DNA of 13,682 nucleotides from Burkholderiaceae bacterium (GCA_947470165.1 CANISN010000021.1:1-13682); one strand, 5' to 3'; shown: positions 1-7,490, numbered from the stretch's first letter. Program-made: numbers and translations. Notes: generated by a model from the sequence alone, not told the origin.

Positions 1-1053
1 GATTTGGTTTTTACCAATAGATGAAATTGAAATGTTTTCCGACTTAAACGAGCCTAATATTTTGAGCCCTTCATTTTCAATCTTGACTGATTTCACTACA
101 GGCCACTCATTATTGCCATTAGCAAAATACTCCTGCGCAGAATCACTAGCTAAGTAATCCAGAAACTGAATTGCTGCTTGTGGGTGTGGGGCATTCTTAG
201 CAACCCCTCCACCAGCAATATTGATATGCGTACCAGTGGTTTTCTGATTGGGCCAAATAAATCCAATTTTAGAAACAATTTCTTGATCCTCCGGCTTAGT
301 AGAGCGCAGTAACCTCACCAAGTAATAAGAGTTGGTTAACGCAACCCCACACTCGCCAGAGGCAACTGCCTTAATTTGATCAGTATCACCACCACGTGGA
401 GGGCGAGCCATATTAGCCACAACCCCCTTAGCCCACTCTTCTGTTGCCGCCTCACCGCGTCGCTCAATCATCGCACCAATGAGCGATAACATATAGGGAT
501 GAGCGCCTGAACGCGTACAAACCTGACCTTTGTTAATAGGCTCAGATAACTTTTCATAAGTATCCACATCCTGTGGGCTTACTTTAGTCTTGTTGTAAAC
601 CACCAAGCGAGCCCTAGTTGAAAAACCAAACCAAGTAGATCCCTCTGGATCTGGTTTAGATCGCATGTTTTCTGAGATACGGCCATCTAAATAGTGAGAA
701 TGGATAGGTTTAAAAAAGCCATCAATTTGAGCCCGCCACAACCTTGCTGCATCAACCATCAAAATAACATCCGCTGGACTATTCGATCCCTCACTTTTTA
801 ATCTCTCCGCTAGCGCATTATCATCTGCTTCAATACGATTGATTTTGATGCCGGTCTTCTTCGTGAAGTTGCTATACAACGCTTCATCAGTTTGGTAATG
901 ACGTGCAGAATAGAGGTTTAATTCTTTTGCGCCTTTGGTCCCTTTGATCTCTTTTACCTCACTAGGCGCTTGAGCAAGTAGTGGCGCTGCTAAAAAAGCA
1001 CTCAGAATTAATCCGCTAAGGCCTAAAATTTTTTGAAGCTGTTGGGTTGTCAT
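1..1053 (-). CDS. futA: Ferric-iron ABC transporter, periplasmic substrate-binding protein (3' end outside window)
   Basis: Periplasmic Fe(3+)-binding protein of the FutA/FbpA/AfuA family; it would deliver ferric iron to the permease encoded just upstream. The frame is open for 351 codons and runs off the left edge; by family length only about a dozen residues are missing. Residues 1-29 form a signal peptide (a hydrophobic LSGLILSAFLAAPLL run ending in AQA). The mature part begins with the family's ELNLYSARHYQTDEALY stretch (Y48, Y53, Y60), and a tyrosine pair in NSYYLVRL (Y243, Y244) corresponds to the iron-coordinating tyrosines of the family. The stretches DVILMVDAARLWRA and INIAGGGVAKNAPHP are also typical. 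ATG at 1053 is chosen because it begins the signal peptide; no good Shine-Dalgarno is visible. It is transcribed in the same direction as futB, 62 bp downstream, but has its own promoter with a Fur-like site in that gap. Confidence 0.93.
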   Translation of the reverse strand, partial: MTTQQLQKILGLSGLILSAFLAAPLLAQAPSEVKEIKGTKGAKELNLYSARHYQTDEALYSNFTKKTGIKINRIEADDNALAERLKSEGSNSPADVILMVDAARLWRAQIDGFFKPIHSHYLDGRISENMRSKPDPEGSTWFGFSTRARLVVYNKTKVSPQDVDTYEKLSEPINKGQVCTRSGAHPYMLSLIGAMIERRGEAATEEWAKGVVANMARPPRGGDTDQIKAVASGECGVALTNSYYLVRLLRSTKPEDQEIVSKIGFIWPNQKTTGTHINIAGGGVAKNAPHPQAAIQFLDYLASDSAQEYFANGNNEWPVVKSVKIENEGLKILGSFKSENISISSIGKNQI

Positions 1054-1071
1054 TGCTGTATTGGTGATCAG

Positions 1072-1090
1072 AATTAGAGAAAATCTAATT
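1072..1090. repeat. Perfect 7-bp inverted repeat in the futA leader
   Basis: AATTAGA (1072-1078) and TCTAATT (1084-1090) are perfect inverted copies with a 5-nt loop. The dyad overlaps the proposed futA -10 hexamer and the expected transcription start, so it could be a second operator or a short 5' hairpin. No regulator is assigned. Confidence 0.5.
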
Positions 1091-1115
1091 TATCACAAAT
1101 ACGAATGATTATCAA
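1087..1115 (-). promoter_or_regulatory. futA promoter overlapping a Fur-box-like site
   Basis: Read on the minus strand, TTGATA (1110-1115) and TAAATT (1087-1092) are separated by exactly 17 nt, a good sigma-70 match (5/6 and 4/6). The 19 bases 1095-1113 (minus strand GATAATCATTCGTATTTGT) match 12 of 19 positions of the classical Fur box. They cover part of the -35 and most of the spacer, so Fur binding would block RNA polymerase. The promoter lies in the futB-futA gap, allowing the binding protein to be expressed more strongly than the permease. The promoter geometry is seen directly; Fur control is inferred. Confidence 0.6.
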
Positions 1116-2672
1116 TTAAGATTTAGCGATTACTCTAGAAAGCAAGAATACAGGAAAAAGTCCTACTAAAACAATGGTTAAGGAAGGTAAAGCTAATTCA
1201 GCTAGGCGTTCATCGGCAGCCAGTTGATAGGTTGCGACAGCCAAGGTATCAAAGTTAAATGGGCGTAGCAACAGTGTCGCAGGCAACTCCTTCATTACAT
1301 CCACAAAGACAAATAGGCCCGCAGTCATCAGGCTACGTTTTAGCAAAGGTATGTGCACTCTTTGCAAAATTTGCATCCTAGAAAGTCCAAGTAAAGCTGC
1401 TGAACCATCCATAGATGGCGTAATACGAGAAAGCCCCGCCTCGACACTTTGTAGACTAGAAGAAAGAAAGCGGACTAAATAGGCATAAACCAGTACCAAT
1501 ACACTGGCTGATATCCACCAAGCCAACTGAAAAATTTCTAAAAAAGAAAGGATGCCAATCGCTAATACTGCGCCTGGCAGTGCATAACCAAACCCCAATA
1601 ATCGATTGACCCAAGCTAAGCGTGAATTCATTCGAACTGAGTAGGCAAAAAATACTGCCAGTAGCACTGAAATCACAGCCGTCAGAATGGCAACCAAGAC
1701 AGAATTACTCAACCAATCTAAATAACGAATATCGATAGTAAGACCCTGCTTAAAGAGTAATTGCAAAAGTACAAACGCAGGTAATAAAAAGCCGAAAAGT
1801 AGTGTGCCACCACAAAATGTAAATGCAAAAAAAGCGGTCTTACCATGAAGTGGCTTAGCTAGTGGTCTAGTCTGCGATGAAGATGCGTAACGTAATTTTG
1901 AGCGGCTACTTTGCTCAACAAAAAAGATGAGTAAGACAAAACTCAAGAGACCCAAAGCCAGCTGAACAGCTGCTACACGATCCCCAAAAGAAAGCCAAGC
2001 TTTAAAGATGCCGGTTGCGAAAGTCTGGATACCAAAGTAAGACACTGCACCAAAGTCCGCCAAGACCTCCATCAGTGCTAAAGCCATACCAGCAAAGATG
2101 GCTGGTCTTGCCATGGGCAGCACTAATTTCATAAAACCCTGGATTGGACTATAACCAAGCGTTTCTGAAACCTCAATGAGCCGACCGCTACGCTCTAAAA
2201 ATGCAGTGCGTGTAATTAGGTAGACATATGGAAAAAGGCAGAAGGAAAAAGACCAAATTGCACCGCCCATAGATCTGGGATCCGGGAAAAACCATAAGGA
2301 GTTTGCTCCAAGCAAAGTACGAATAGTGCTCTGTATTGGGCCTGAGAATTGCAAGAGATCTACAAATAGGTAGGCCATGACATAGGTAGGCACAGCTAGG
2401 GGAAGAATTAAAGCCCACTCGAATACAGCTTTGCCTGGAAAGTCGTAACTAGCAATAATCCAAGCGTTACCCACTCCCAGAATAAATACCCCAGCCCCAA
2501 CACCAATAATGAGAGCCAAGGTCGAGGCAATATACCCCCCCAGGACGAAGCTCCAAAGATGGTTAAGGGTACCAGTAGCCTCAAGTGCATTCTCAGAAAA
2601 TAGGAATGGCGCTGCCAAGCCGAATAGAGGCAAAAATAACAACAGGGCAAGTGGCAGAACAATACGATTCAT
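1116..2672 (-). CDS. futB: Ferric-iron ABC transporter permease
   Basis: Inner-membrane permease of the FbpB/SfuB/AfuB/FutB type, 518 residues, normal for this family in which two six-helix halves are fused in one chain. Hydrophobic segments fill residues 5-25, 42-70, 83-108, 137-155 and 190-215 in the first half and repeat from about 282 to 512 in the second. Each half carries the EAA-type cytoplasmic loop that docks on the ATPase: around 169-190 (SETLGYSPIQGFMKLVLP) and around 424-445 (SAALLGLSRMQILQRVHIP). The C-terminal MKELPATLLLRPF and TLAVATYQLAADERL stretches are characteristic of iron permeases. The ATG at 2672 begins a short positive N-terminus followed by the first helix. It is divergent from futC and upstream of futA. 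Confidence 0.93.
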   Translation of the reverse strand: MNRIVLPLALLLFLPLFGLAAPFLFSENALEATGTLNHLWSFVLGGYIASTLALIIGVGAGVFILGVGNAWIIASYDFPGKAVFEWALILPLAVPTYVMAYLFVDLLQFSGPIQSTIRTLLGANSLWFFPDPRSMGGAIWSFSFCLFPYVYLITRTAFLERSGRLIEVSETLGYSPIQGFMKLVLPMARPAIFAGMALALMEVLADFGAVSYFGIQTFATGIFKAWLSFGDRVAAVQLALGLLSFVLLIFFVEQSSRSKLRYASSSQTRPLAKPLHGKTAFFAFTFCGGTLLFGFLLPAFVLLQLLFKQGLTIDIRYLDWLSNSVLVAILTAVISVLLAVFFAYSVRMNSRLAWVNRLLGFGYALPGAVLAIGILSFLEIFQLAWWISASVLVLVYAYLVRFLSSSLQSVEAGLSRITPSMDGSAALLGLSRMQILQRVHIPLLKRSLMTAGLFVFVDVMKELPATLLLRPFNFDTLAVATYQLAADERLAELALPSLTIVLVGLFPVFLLSRVIAKS

Positions 2673-2749
2673 TAAATCCGCAATCCGTTTAGACTCTAGC
2701 TACATATTTAACCACTAGCGTCATTAGCATTAATGAGAAAATTATAGGG
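2673..2749. promoter_or_regulatory. Divergent futB/futC control region with Fur-like dyad
   Basis: This 77-bp gap must hold the promoters of both divergent iron-transport genes. TCATTAGCATTAATGA (2721-2736) is a perfect 6-bp inverted repeat (TCATTA / TAATGA) around GCAT. Its NATTA/TAATN character resembles Fur half-sites, although the full 19-bp consensus match is poor. On the minus strand 2741-2746 reads TATAAT, a perfect -10 hexamer that could serve futB, but no good -35 lies 16-18 bp upstream. No convincing futC promoter was found, and futC has only an AGGG very close to its ATG as a possible ribosome site. Confidence 0.4.
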
Positions 2750-3820
2750 ATGAAATCCGCCAGCACATTACTTTCTATTAAAGAACTCGAGATTGACTAC
2801 CCAAGTCGGGATGGAAATGGCCGAGTTACCGCTGTCAGAGGTCTCAATTTACAGCTAGAGCAAGGTGAGATTGGCTGCTTATTGGGCTCCTCGGGTTGCG
2901 GGAAATCGACTGTACTAAGAGCAATTTGTGGCTTTGAACGAGTAAAATCTGGCGAGATTCTGCTACGTGACAAGGTGGTGAGCTCTATTACTAACCATCT
3001 GCCAAGCAACCAAAGAAAGGTGGGTATGGTCTTCCAAGATTTCGCCCTCTTTCCGCATCTGAGCGTTTTGGAGAATATTGCCTTTGGACTGCAACATCTT
3101 CCAAGCATTAAAAGATCCCTACTAGCCATGGAGTGGCTCAACAGAGTCTCACTCTCAGACAAAGCGGATGCCTACCCGCATGAGCTGAGTGGTGGTCAAC
3201 AGCAACGTGTGGCGCTAGCGAGAGCAATGGCTCCAGAGCCTGATTTAATTCTCCTAGATGAACCCTTCTCCAGTTTAGATATTGAACTCAGAGAGCGACT
3301 TGCGGGTGAGATGCGAGAGATTCTAAAAACAAATCATATTACCGCCCTATTAGTCACTCACGATCAGTTTGAGGCCTTTGCTATCGCAGATAAAGTAGGC
3401 GTGATGACAGACGGAAAAGTACTACAGTGGGATACGCCGTATGAGCTTTATCATAAGCCATCCAATCGCTATATTGCCGACTTCATTGGTCGCGGTGTGT
3501 TTGTCAAGGGTATTGTTTTACCTGGAAACAAAGTCAAGATTGAGCTTGGTGAACTCGATTTAGAAGAAGACCGCAGCAAGGAGCTTGGTCAAGAAATTGA
3601 TGTTTTGTTGCGTGCCGATGACATTCAGCATGATGACAACAGCACCATGCAGGCAGAAGTTGTGCGCAAAACCTTTAGGGGTGCAGATTTTTTATATACC
3701 CTCAAACTGGCATCTGGCATTGAGGTCTTTGCGTTTGTACCCAGCCATCACGATCACGCCATTGGGGAACAAATTGGCATCCAATTAGTGGCTGATCACG
3801 TGGTTACTTTTAGTGATTAA
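2750..3820 (+). CDS. futC: Ferric-iron ABC transporter ATP-binding protein
   Basis: Cytoplasmic ATPase that powers ferric-iron import with the FutB permease. All nucleotide-binding motifs are intact: Walker A GSSGCGKST (residues 46-54), Q-loop Q96 in MVFQDFALF, signature LSGGQQQR (146-153), Walker B LILLDE (166-171), D-loop SSLD and H-loop H204 in LLVTHDQ. After residue about 240 follows an FbpC/CysA-like C-terminal regulatory (TOBE-type) part, including VLLRADDI and VRKTFRGADFLYTLKL. At 356 residues the length is normal for FbpC/FutC. The gene is divergent from futB, an arrangement that lets one control region serve both. The start MKSASTLLSIKELEI fits the family; its ribosome site is weak. 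Confidence 0.94.
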   Translation: MKSASTLLSIKELEIDYPSRDGNGRVTAVRGLNLQLEQGEIGCLLGSSGCGKSTVLRAICGFERVKSGEILLRDKVVSSITNHLPSNQRKVGMVFQDFALFPHLSVLENIAFGLQHLPSIKRSLLAMEWLNRVSLSDKADAYPHELSGGQQQRVALARAMAPEPDLILLDEPFSSLDIELRERLAGEMREILKTNHITALLVTHDQFEAFAIADKVGVMTDGKVLQWDTPYELYHKPSNRYIADFIGRGVFVKGIVLPGNKVKIELGELDLEEDRSKELGQEIDVLLRADDIQHDDNSTMQAEVVRKTFRGADFLYTLKLASGIEVFAFVPSHHDHAIGEQIGIQLVADHVVTFSD

Positions 3821-3887
3821 GCTTCCTCAAGCTGAATCCATCTGCATTGAAACGTAGCACCTCCACAGAAGCCTTTCAGATCAAGCT

Positions 3888-4445
3888 TTAGGTAATGTAA
3901 TTGGCAAAGTCAAAGACAGAATTAGGGCCACGCGGAATATCTTCTATTTTCTTAAATTGCGCCTTCACAACTTTTTGCACTTCCCCTTTTGGGGCCTTCT
4001 CTTTCTGAGGAATAATTGGGACTAGCATGTTGCGTTCAGGGGCTTTTTTAATCTCACTAAAACTCGGTACGTAATCTTTGATTGTGGACGCCAAGGTAAC
4101 ATTAGAAATACAGCTCATCATGTAGGTTTCCAAAGATTGGTAGAGCTCTTTGGCAATATCCGATACCTCAACCTTGCGCTTTTTAATCAAATTCATCGCC
4201 AGCACAATATCTTTGATCGTTACCAATTGAGGATCCTTGGAGAGTACATAACCACCCCTGCGACCTTTTGTACCCTTGATAATTCCGGATTCTCTCAAGG
4301 GTCGCAATAGAAGCTCAACACGACTAATCGACAAATGCTGTCTCTTGGCTAAATCAGGTACCGGTACGGGTTGACCATTCATCGAGTGATTGGCGATGTC
4401 TACTAGAGCATTCAAGGCCGCTTTTACTGCTTTGGTGATGTCCAT
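3888..4445 (-). CDS. Rrf2-family transcriptional regulator lacking the IscR cysteines
   Basis: A 185-residue DNA-binding regulator of the Rrf2 family. The N-terminus (MDITKAVKAALNALVDIANH) and the winged helix-turn-helix (about 30-75: LAKRQHLSISRVELLLRPL, then the wing GRRGGYVLSK) are clear, followed by the TIKDIVLAMN helix and the long dimerisation helix to about residue 125. IscR and NsrR hold a [2Fe-2S] or [4Fe-4S] cluster with three cysteines; here only one cysteine (C112) is present, so a classical cluster is unlikely. The C-terminal 50 residues are a lysine/proline-rich tail not typical of the family. It sits tail-to-tail with futC and head-to-head (35 bp) with the membrane protein at 4481, so it may regulate itself and that gene; a link with iron uptake is only suggested by position. 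Confidence 0.85.
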   Translation of the reverse strand: MDITKAVKAALNALVDIANHSMNGQPVPVPDLAKRQHLSISRVELLLRPLRESGIIKGTKGRRGGYVLSKDPQLVTIKDIVLAMNLIKKRKVEVSDIAKELYQSLETYMMSCISNVTLASTIKDYVPSFSEIKKAPERNMLVPIIPQKEKAPKGEVQKVVKAQFKKIEDIPRGPNSVFDFANYIT

Positions 4446-4480
4446 GATAATTTTCGAAGAAATGTTAATTTGGAATTATT

Positions 4481-5026
4481 ATGAAACTGATCCCAACTTT
4501 ATGCTGCAGCGCACTTTTTAACCCTATTAAGTTCATGGTTGAGCCATCTCAGTCTCAATACCCCTTAGCTTGCCAGCTACTGCGTTTTATCGCCTACATT
4601 CTGGCTGGCGGGATAATTGCGCAATTTTTTAGCTGTCTAGTTGCCTATTTTTTGATTAGCGATTCTCAAGCAGCAGGCATGGTCGCGCAGCTGATCGTTC
4701 AGCACCTTTCGTATTACTTTTTGGGATGTGCATTTATCATTTTGAGTCTCGCCAATATGCTCGTAAAAAGAGGGGTATATAGCCTCAGAAAAATTCGCCT
4801 TCCTTCGCTCACTCTAATATTGATAATTTCATTAAATAGCTTTTTACTGATCCCTCGCATGGATTATTTAAGAGAAGCTGCACTGCTTGATGGAATGCCG
4901 GTAATGCTCTCGTATTTTGCAAACTATTTTTTGATATTAAACGGCTTGACGCTCATATTAGTATTGATTCAGATTTTTTATAGTGCATTACTAGCATGGA
5001 ACTTAAGTGGCGCTCAGTCATCCTAA
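4481..5026 (+). CDS. DUF4149-like (TMEM205-type) integral membrane protein
   Basis: A 181-residue inner-membrane protein with about four hydrophobic helices (roughly 33-57, 66-92, 107-124, 144-175). The pattern VAYFLISDSQAAGMVAQLI followed by a hydrophobic helix, then SFLLIPRMDYLREA and NGLTLILVLIQIFYSALLAW, follows the order of features of DUF4149 proteins (AG..A..LF, then P.M..L, then HG...L.Q...GL). The match is from memory of the family and is not strong residue by residue. No function is established. The start could be ATG 4481, preceded by a weak GGA, or ATG 4535, which would drop an 18-residue leader not obviously part of the domain. The 3' end overlaps the convergent DUF2244 gene by 9 bp. 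Confidence 0.7.
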   Translation: MKLIPTLCCSALFNPIKFMVEPSQSQYPLACQLLRFIAYILAGGIIAQFFSCLVAYFLISDSQAAGMVAQLIVQHLSYYFLGCAFIILSLANMLVKRGVYSLRKIRLPSLTLILIISLNSFLLIPRMDYLREAALLDGMPVMLSYFANYFLILNGLTLILVLIQIFYSALLAWNLSGAQSS

Positions 5027-5446
5027 ATGGGCTTTAACTGAGGCAATTAAGGGTATTTGCTGCTCCCGCCTCAAAAACTGGCCAAGCTCGACTCGCAAAT
5101 TTGATTGGCTAATCAAAAATACCTTTGATCCTTCGATGGGGGACTCAATTTTTGCCCATTGAATATTAAACTCATAGGTAGTTTCTCGAAAGCTGATAAA
5201 TTTTTTGACAATAAGACGCTTGCCATCTATCTGAATCGTTTCACAGTCGAGCGCCTTTCTGCAGTAAATTAAAAAGCCAATACTGACTGCGGCTAGTTCT
5301 AGACTAGTGAAAATGGGTATGACCCATACCCCTGCCAATAAAAAGCCTGTTGCTACCGTCGCCGAAAGACATACTAAAACAATGTAAAACTTGAGTAACT
5401 GCTTTGGAGTCAGCGCGCAATTTCTTCGCATTTGCCAAGTTTTCAT
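5018..5446 (-). CDS. DUF2244 family membrane protein
   Basis: A 142-residue small integral membrane protein of the DUF2244 family. It opens with the family signature W-x-M-R-R-N-C-A-L-T-P-K-Q, then two closely spaced transmembrane helices (about 18-40 and 44-62, with the typical WVIPIFTSLELAAV turn), then YCRKALDCETI and a soluble beta-rich C-terminal half ending in VELGQFLRREQQIPLIASV. Family members often lie near cytochrome c oxidase genes in proteobacteria and are of unknown function; no oxidase gene is in this window. It lies 36 bp downstream of the 48-residue CPCY gene on the same strand, so the two may be cotranscribed. No Shine-Dalgarno is visible. Confidence 0.88.
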   Translation of the reverse strand: MKTWQMRRNCALTPKQLLKFYIVLVCLSATVATGFLLAGVWVIPIFTSLELAAVSIGFLIYCRKALDCETIQIDGKRLIVKKFISFRETTYEFNIQWAKIESPIEGSKVFLISQSNLRVELGQFLRREQQIPLIASVKAHLG

Positions 5447-5482
5447 ACTGAAGTGGGAAATTAGGGTGCTAATAAACGCTTA

Positions 5483-5629
5483 CTAATGCTTATTGCGCGC
5501 TTGGGCTTTCGCTAATTGATCGGCGCTTCTTTGCTGAAAATCGACCATATTGTGATAGCCCATTTGATAGCAGGGGCAATGTTTTCCCAGAATCCAACGG
5601 GCGAGCTTGATGCGTAGTTTTTGAACCAT
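5483..5629 (-). CDS. Small 48-residue basic protein with CPCY motif
   Basis: An ATG at 5629 is preceded by AGGAG (5636-5640) with a 6-nt spacer, one of the best ribosome sites in the window. The frame reads 48 codons to TAG at 5483-5485. The protein begins MVQKLRIKLARWILGKH, a strongly basic amphipathic segment, then CPCYQMGYHNMVDFQQRS and a polar, alanine/lysine-rich tail. The two cysteines of C-P-C (residues 18 and 20) could bind a metal or form a redox pair. It precedes DUF2244 by 36 bp on the same strand. I do not recognise a named family, although it looks like a conserved short betaproteobacterial protein. Function unknown. Confidence 0.65.
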   Translation of the reverse strand: MVQKLRIKLARWILGKHCPCYQMGYHNMVDFQQRSADQLAKAQARNKH

Positions 5630-5763
5630 TTACATCTCCTAGTATTGAGCTTCAAATGTAAACGGAAATTGAGATTGGTGCTGACTGCAGATCAAAATAC
5701 AGGGAAGTTTTTACTTTTTTCGCGACATGAGCAGAAATGATTTAAATCCATTACATTAAATCA

Positions 5764-6408
5764 ATGACTAATTTACCCACTTCCTCACGAAAAATACCCC
5801 TCTTTCCACTCGGAACTGTTCTATTTCCGGATGGTGTCATTGCCCTCAAGATTTTCGAAGTACGCTACCTTGACATGATGAAACAATGCCTGCGTGATAA
5901 GACTGAATTTGGTGTTATCAGCATTATTAACGACTTGAATTCTGACGATGAAAGTCCATCTGCTGCTTTTTCTAATATTGGCACACTTGCTCAAATTGAA
6001 GACTTTGACCCAGTTCAGCCGGCTCTATATATCACTAAATCTTTCGGTACACAACGCTTTAAATTAATCAGCAGTGCACAAGAATCAAATGGCCTTTGGA
6101 TTGGTGAAATTGAGCCCCTAGCAAACGACCCCGTTACTCCCATCCCAGAGGAGCATCAAAAAGCAGTTGAATTATTGGATGAAATCATCTCGGTGATTCA
6201 AAGCGAAGATTTGTTAGGTGAGGCTCCCTTTAAAAAACCCTTCAAGGTCAATGATTGTGGATGGGTTTCCAATCGACTTGCTGAGCTTTTGCCCATCTCT
6301 TTGGCCCAAAAGAATCATCTACTTGCGCAAACTAATCCTCGAATCAGGCTCGATCTGATTTTGGAAATCATTGAAGATGACGGCTTAAGAAATATCAAGA
6401 TGCATTAA
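5764..6408 (+). CDS. Stand-alone LON substrate-binding (N-terminal) domain protein
   Basis: A 214-residue protein made almost wholly of the LON N-terminal / PUA-like substrate-binding domain (COG2802 type). The hallmark opening is at residues 11-35 (IPLFPLGTVLFPDGVIALKI, then FEVRYLDMM), followed by EFGVISI, a GTLAQIEDF strand and the RFKLIS strand. The C-terminal helical half (about 140-210) includes NRLAELLPISLAQKNHLLAQ. There is no AAA+ module and no Ser-Lys protease domain, so it is not a protease; such proteins are thought to bind unfolded substrates or act as adaptors, but the role is not established. The 134-bp region upstream holds a perfect palindrome GATTTAAATC (5739-5748) but no convincing promoter. 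The downstream oxygenase gene follows after 5 bp, implying an operon. Confidence 0.9.
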   Translation: MTNLPTSSRKIPLFPLGTVLFPDGVIALKIFEVRYLDMMKQCLRDKTEFGVISIINDLNSDDESPSAAFSNIGTLAQIEDFDPVQPALYITKSFGTQRFKLISSAQESNGLWIGEIEPLANDPVTPIPEEHQKAVELLDEIISVIQSEDLLGEAPFKKPFKVNDCGWVSNRLAELLPISLAQKNHLLAQTNPRIRLDLILEIIEDDGLRNIKMH

Positions 6409-6413
6409 AAGCC

Positions 6414-7286
6414 ATGCTTGATGATCTTATTCGAAATACCATTCGAGAGATGGTAGGCGGTGGTGGACCTCCAGTCGCCTTTCTGACTCCACCTGGTGAT
6501 CGAGGCCTTTTTGGACCGGAATCTATTGCATGGAAAGTTCATGCAGACTTCATATCCATGATGATCGGTGGCATTAGCTCACTAATATTGCAGGCACTAC
6601 ATCCTCAAGCCCTAGCGGGAGTTTGGGACCATTCTTCTTTTAGAGCAGATCTCAAGGGTCGCCTTGGAAGGACTGCTTTTTTTATTGCAGCAACCACCTA
6701 TGGCCCCACAGATATGGCAAATAAGGTGATTGAAAAAGTAAATCATATCCATACCAAGATCACAGGCTTAGATGAATTTGGGAAACCTTATTCAGCCACA
6801 GATCCTCATTTACTCGCCTGGGTACATCTGACTGAAACGCGAAGCTTTATGAGCTCCTTTGAGGGCTACAGAAAAGAAAAGATAAGCTCAAAGGCAAAAG
6901 ATCAATATTTTTTAGAGATGAAACTCTTAGGCGAGAGAATGGGTGCTATTGACCTACCAAGCGCCTATGCTGATACTGAAAAAGCGATTCAAGCCTATAT
7001 CCCAGAACTCCATTTTGGCGCACGCGCAAAGAGCATTATTGATTTACTGGAAAACTTTCCTAGCAATTTGACTGCCAAGCCTTTTATCAGGCTAATTAGT
7101 CACGCAGGATTTTTGAATCTTCCGGACTGGGCATATCCCATTATTAGAAAAAAAACACCTAGCCACCTAGAGCGCCTCGCCATTAAAAAGAGTATTGATT
7201 TCCTTGCTTTACCAGTCCGGGAAGCCCTTAAAGATGGGGTGGCTGCTCACTCTATGCGTCGGGTGTATGGCTCAGTCAATACTTAA
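6414..7286 (+). CDS. MpaB / DUF2236 family oxygenase
   Basis: A 290-residue protein of the DUF2236 family, whose studied members include the heme-containing rubber oxygenase Lcp and the fungal enzyme MpaB. Diagnostic stretches are LILQALHPQALAGVWDHSSFR (H63, H73, quoted in two parts: LILQALHPQA and LAGVWDHSSFR), GRLGRTAFFIAATTYG (83-98), VNHIHTKITG (109-118) and DPHLLAWVHLTETRSF (130-145, H138). The conserved histidines are candidate heme ligands. Length is normal for the bacterial short forms, and no signal peptide is seen, so a cytoplasmic or membrane-associated location is likely. It lies 5 bp after the LON-domain gene and is probably translated from the same messenger. The substrate is unknown. 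Confidence 0.88.
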   Translation: MLDDLIRNTIREMVGGGGPPVAFLTPPGDRGLFGPESIAWKVHADFISMMIGGISSLILQALHPQALAGVWDHSSFRADLKGRLGRTAFFIAATTYGPTDMANKVIEKVNHIHTKITGLDEFGKPYSATDPHLLAWVHLTETRSFMSSFEGYRKEKISSKAKDQYFLEMKLLGERMGAIDLPSAYADTEKAIQAYIPELHFGARAKSIIDLLENFPSNLTAKPFIRLISHAGFLNLPDWAYPIIRKKTPSHLERLAIKKSIDFLALPVREALKDGVAAHSMRRVYGSVNT

Positions 7287-7303
7287 GGGCCCTCTTCCTC
7301 AAA

Positions 7304-7333
7304 CTAGACTCTATGACTCAGGCTTTAGTCTAG
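7304..7333. repeat. Inverted repeat at convergent gene ends
   Basis: CTAGACT (7304-7310) and AGTCTAG (7327-7333) are perfect 7-bp inverted copies around a 16-nt loop, between the end of the oxygenase gene and within the end of the 59-residue gene. On the minus strand it is followed by only TTTG, so it is at best a weak terminator. Confidence 0.3.
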
Positions 7334-7490
7334 CGGGATCCTGCTCTTGAGTCTTGTCCGCATCTGATATCAACTTTAAGCTGGGGGCAGCCATTTTTTC
7401 GCCATCCCAAACCTGGCCACACCAGCATTCGCCTGCATCATTAATGATGCAAACTCCTGAACCACAGCAACGTTTATCTGGTGCCTTCAT
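7311..7490 (-). CDS. Small cysteine-rich protein (59 residues), CWC-like
   Basis: ATG at 7490 to TAG at 7311-7313, 59 residues, with AAAGG about 7 nt upstream as ribosome site. The first half is cysteine-rich: KRCCGSGVC (C8, C9, C14), then ECWCGQVWDGEKM (C22, C24), which recalls the C..C...CWC pattern of the small cysteine-rich CWC proteins of proteobacteria. A zinc or other metal site is plausible. The second half is charged and probably disordered. Its ATG shares four bases (ATGA) with the stop of the 34-residue ORF upstream, the usual mark of coupled translation. The function is unknown. Confidence 0.65.
   Translation of the reverse strand: MKAPDKRCCGSGVCIINDAGECWCGQVWDGEKMAAPSLKLISDADKTQEQDPARLKPES

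Noticed and set aside
2188..3162. Overlapping frames inside futB and futC on the opposite strands or frames
   Set aside because: They lie wholly within well-supported genes, have no ribosome sites and encode low-complexity, Cys/Leu-rich nonsense typical of shadow frames.
3818..3880. AAGCTT/AAGCT repeats between futC and the Rrf2 gene as a bidirectional terminator
   Set aside because: Stem is only 5-6 bp and no T-run follows on either strand.
3888..4445. Naming the Rrf2 protein IscR or NsrR
   Set aside because: The three cluster cysteines are missing and no isc or nitrosative-stress genes are nearby.
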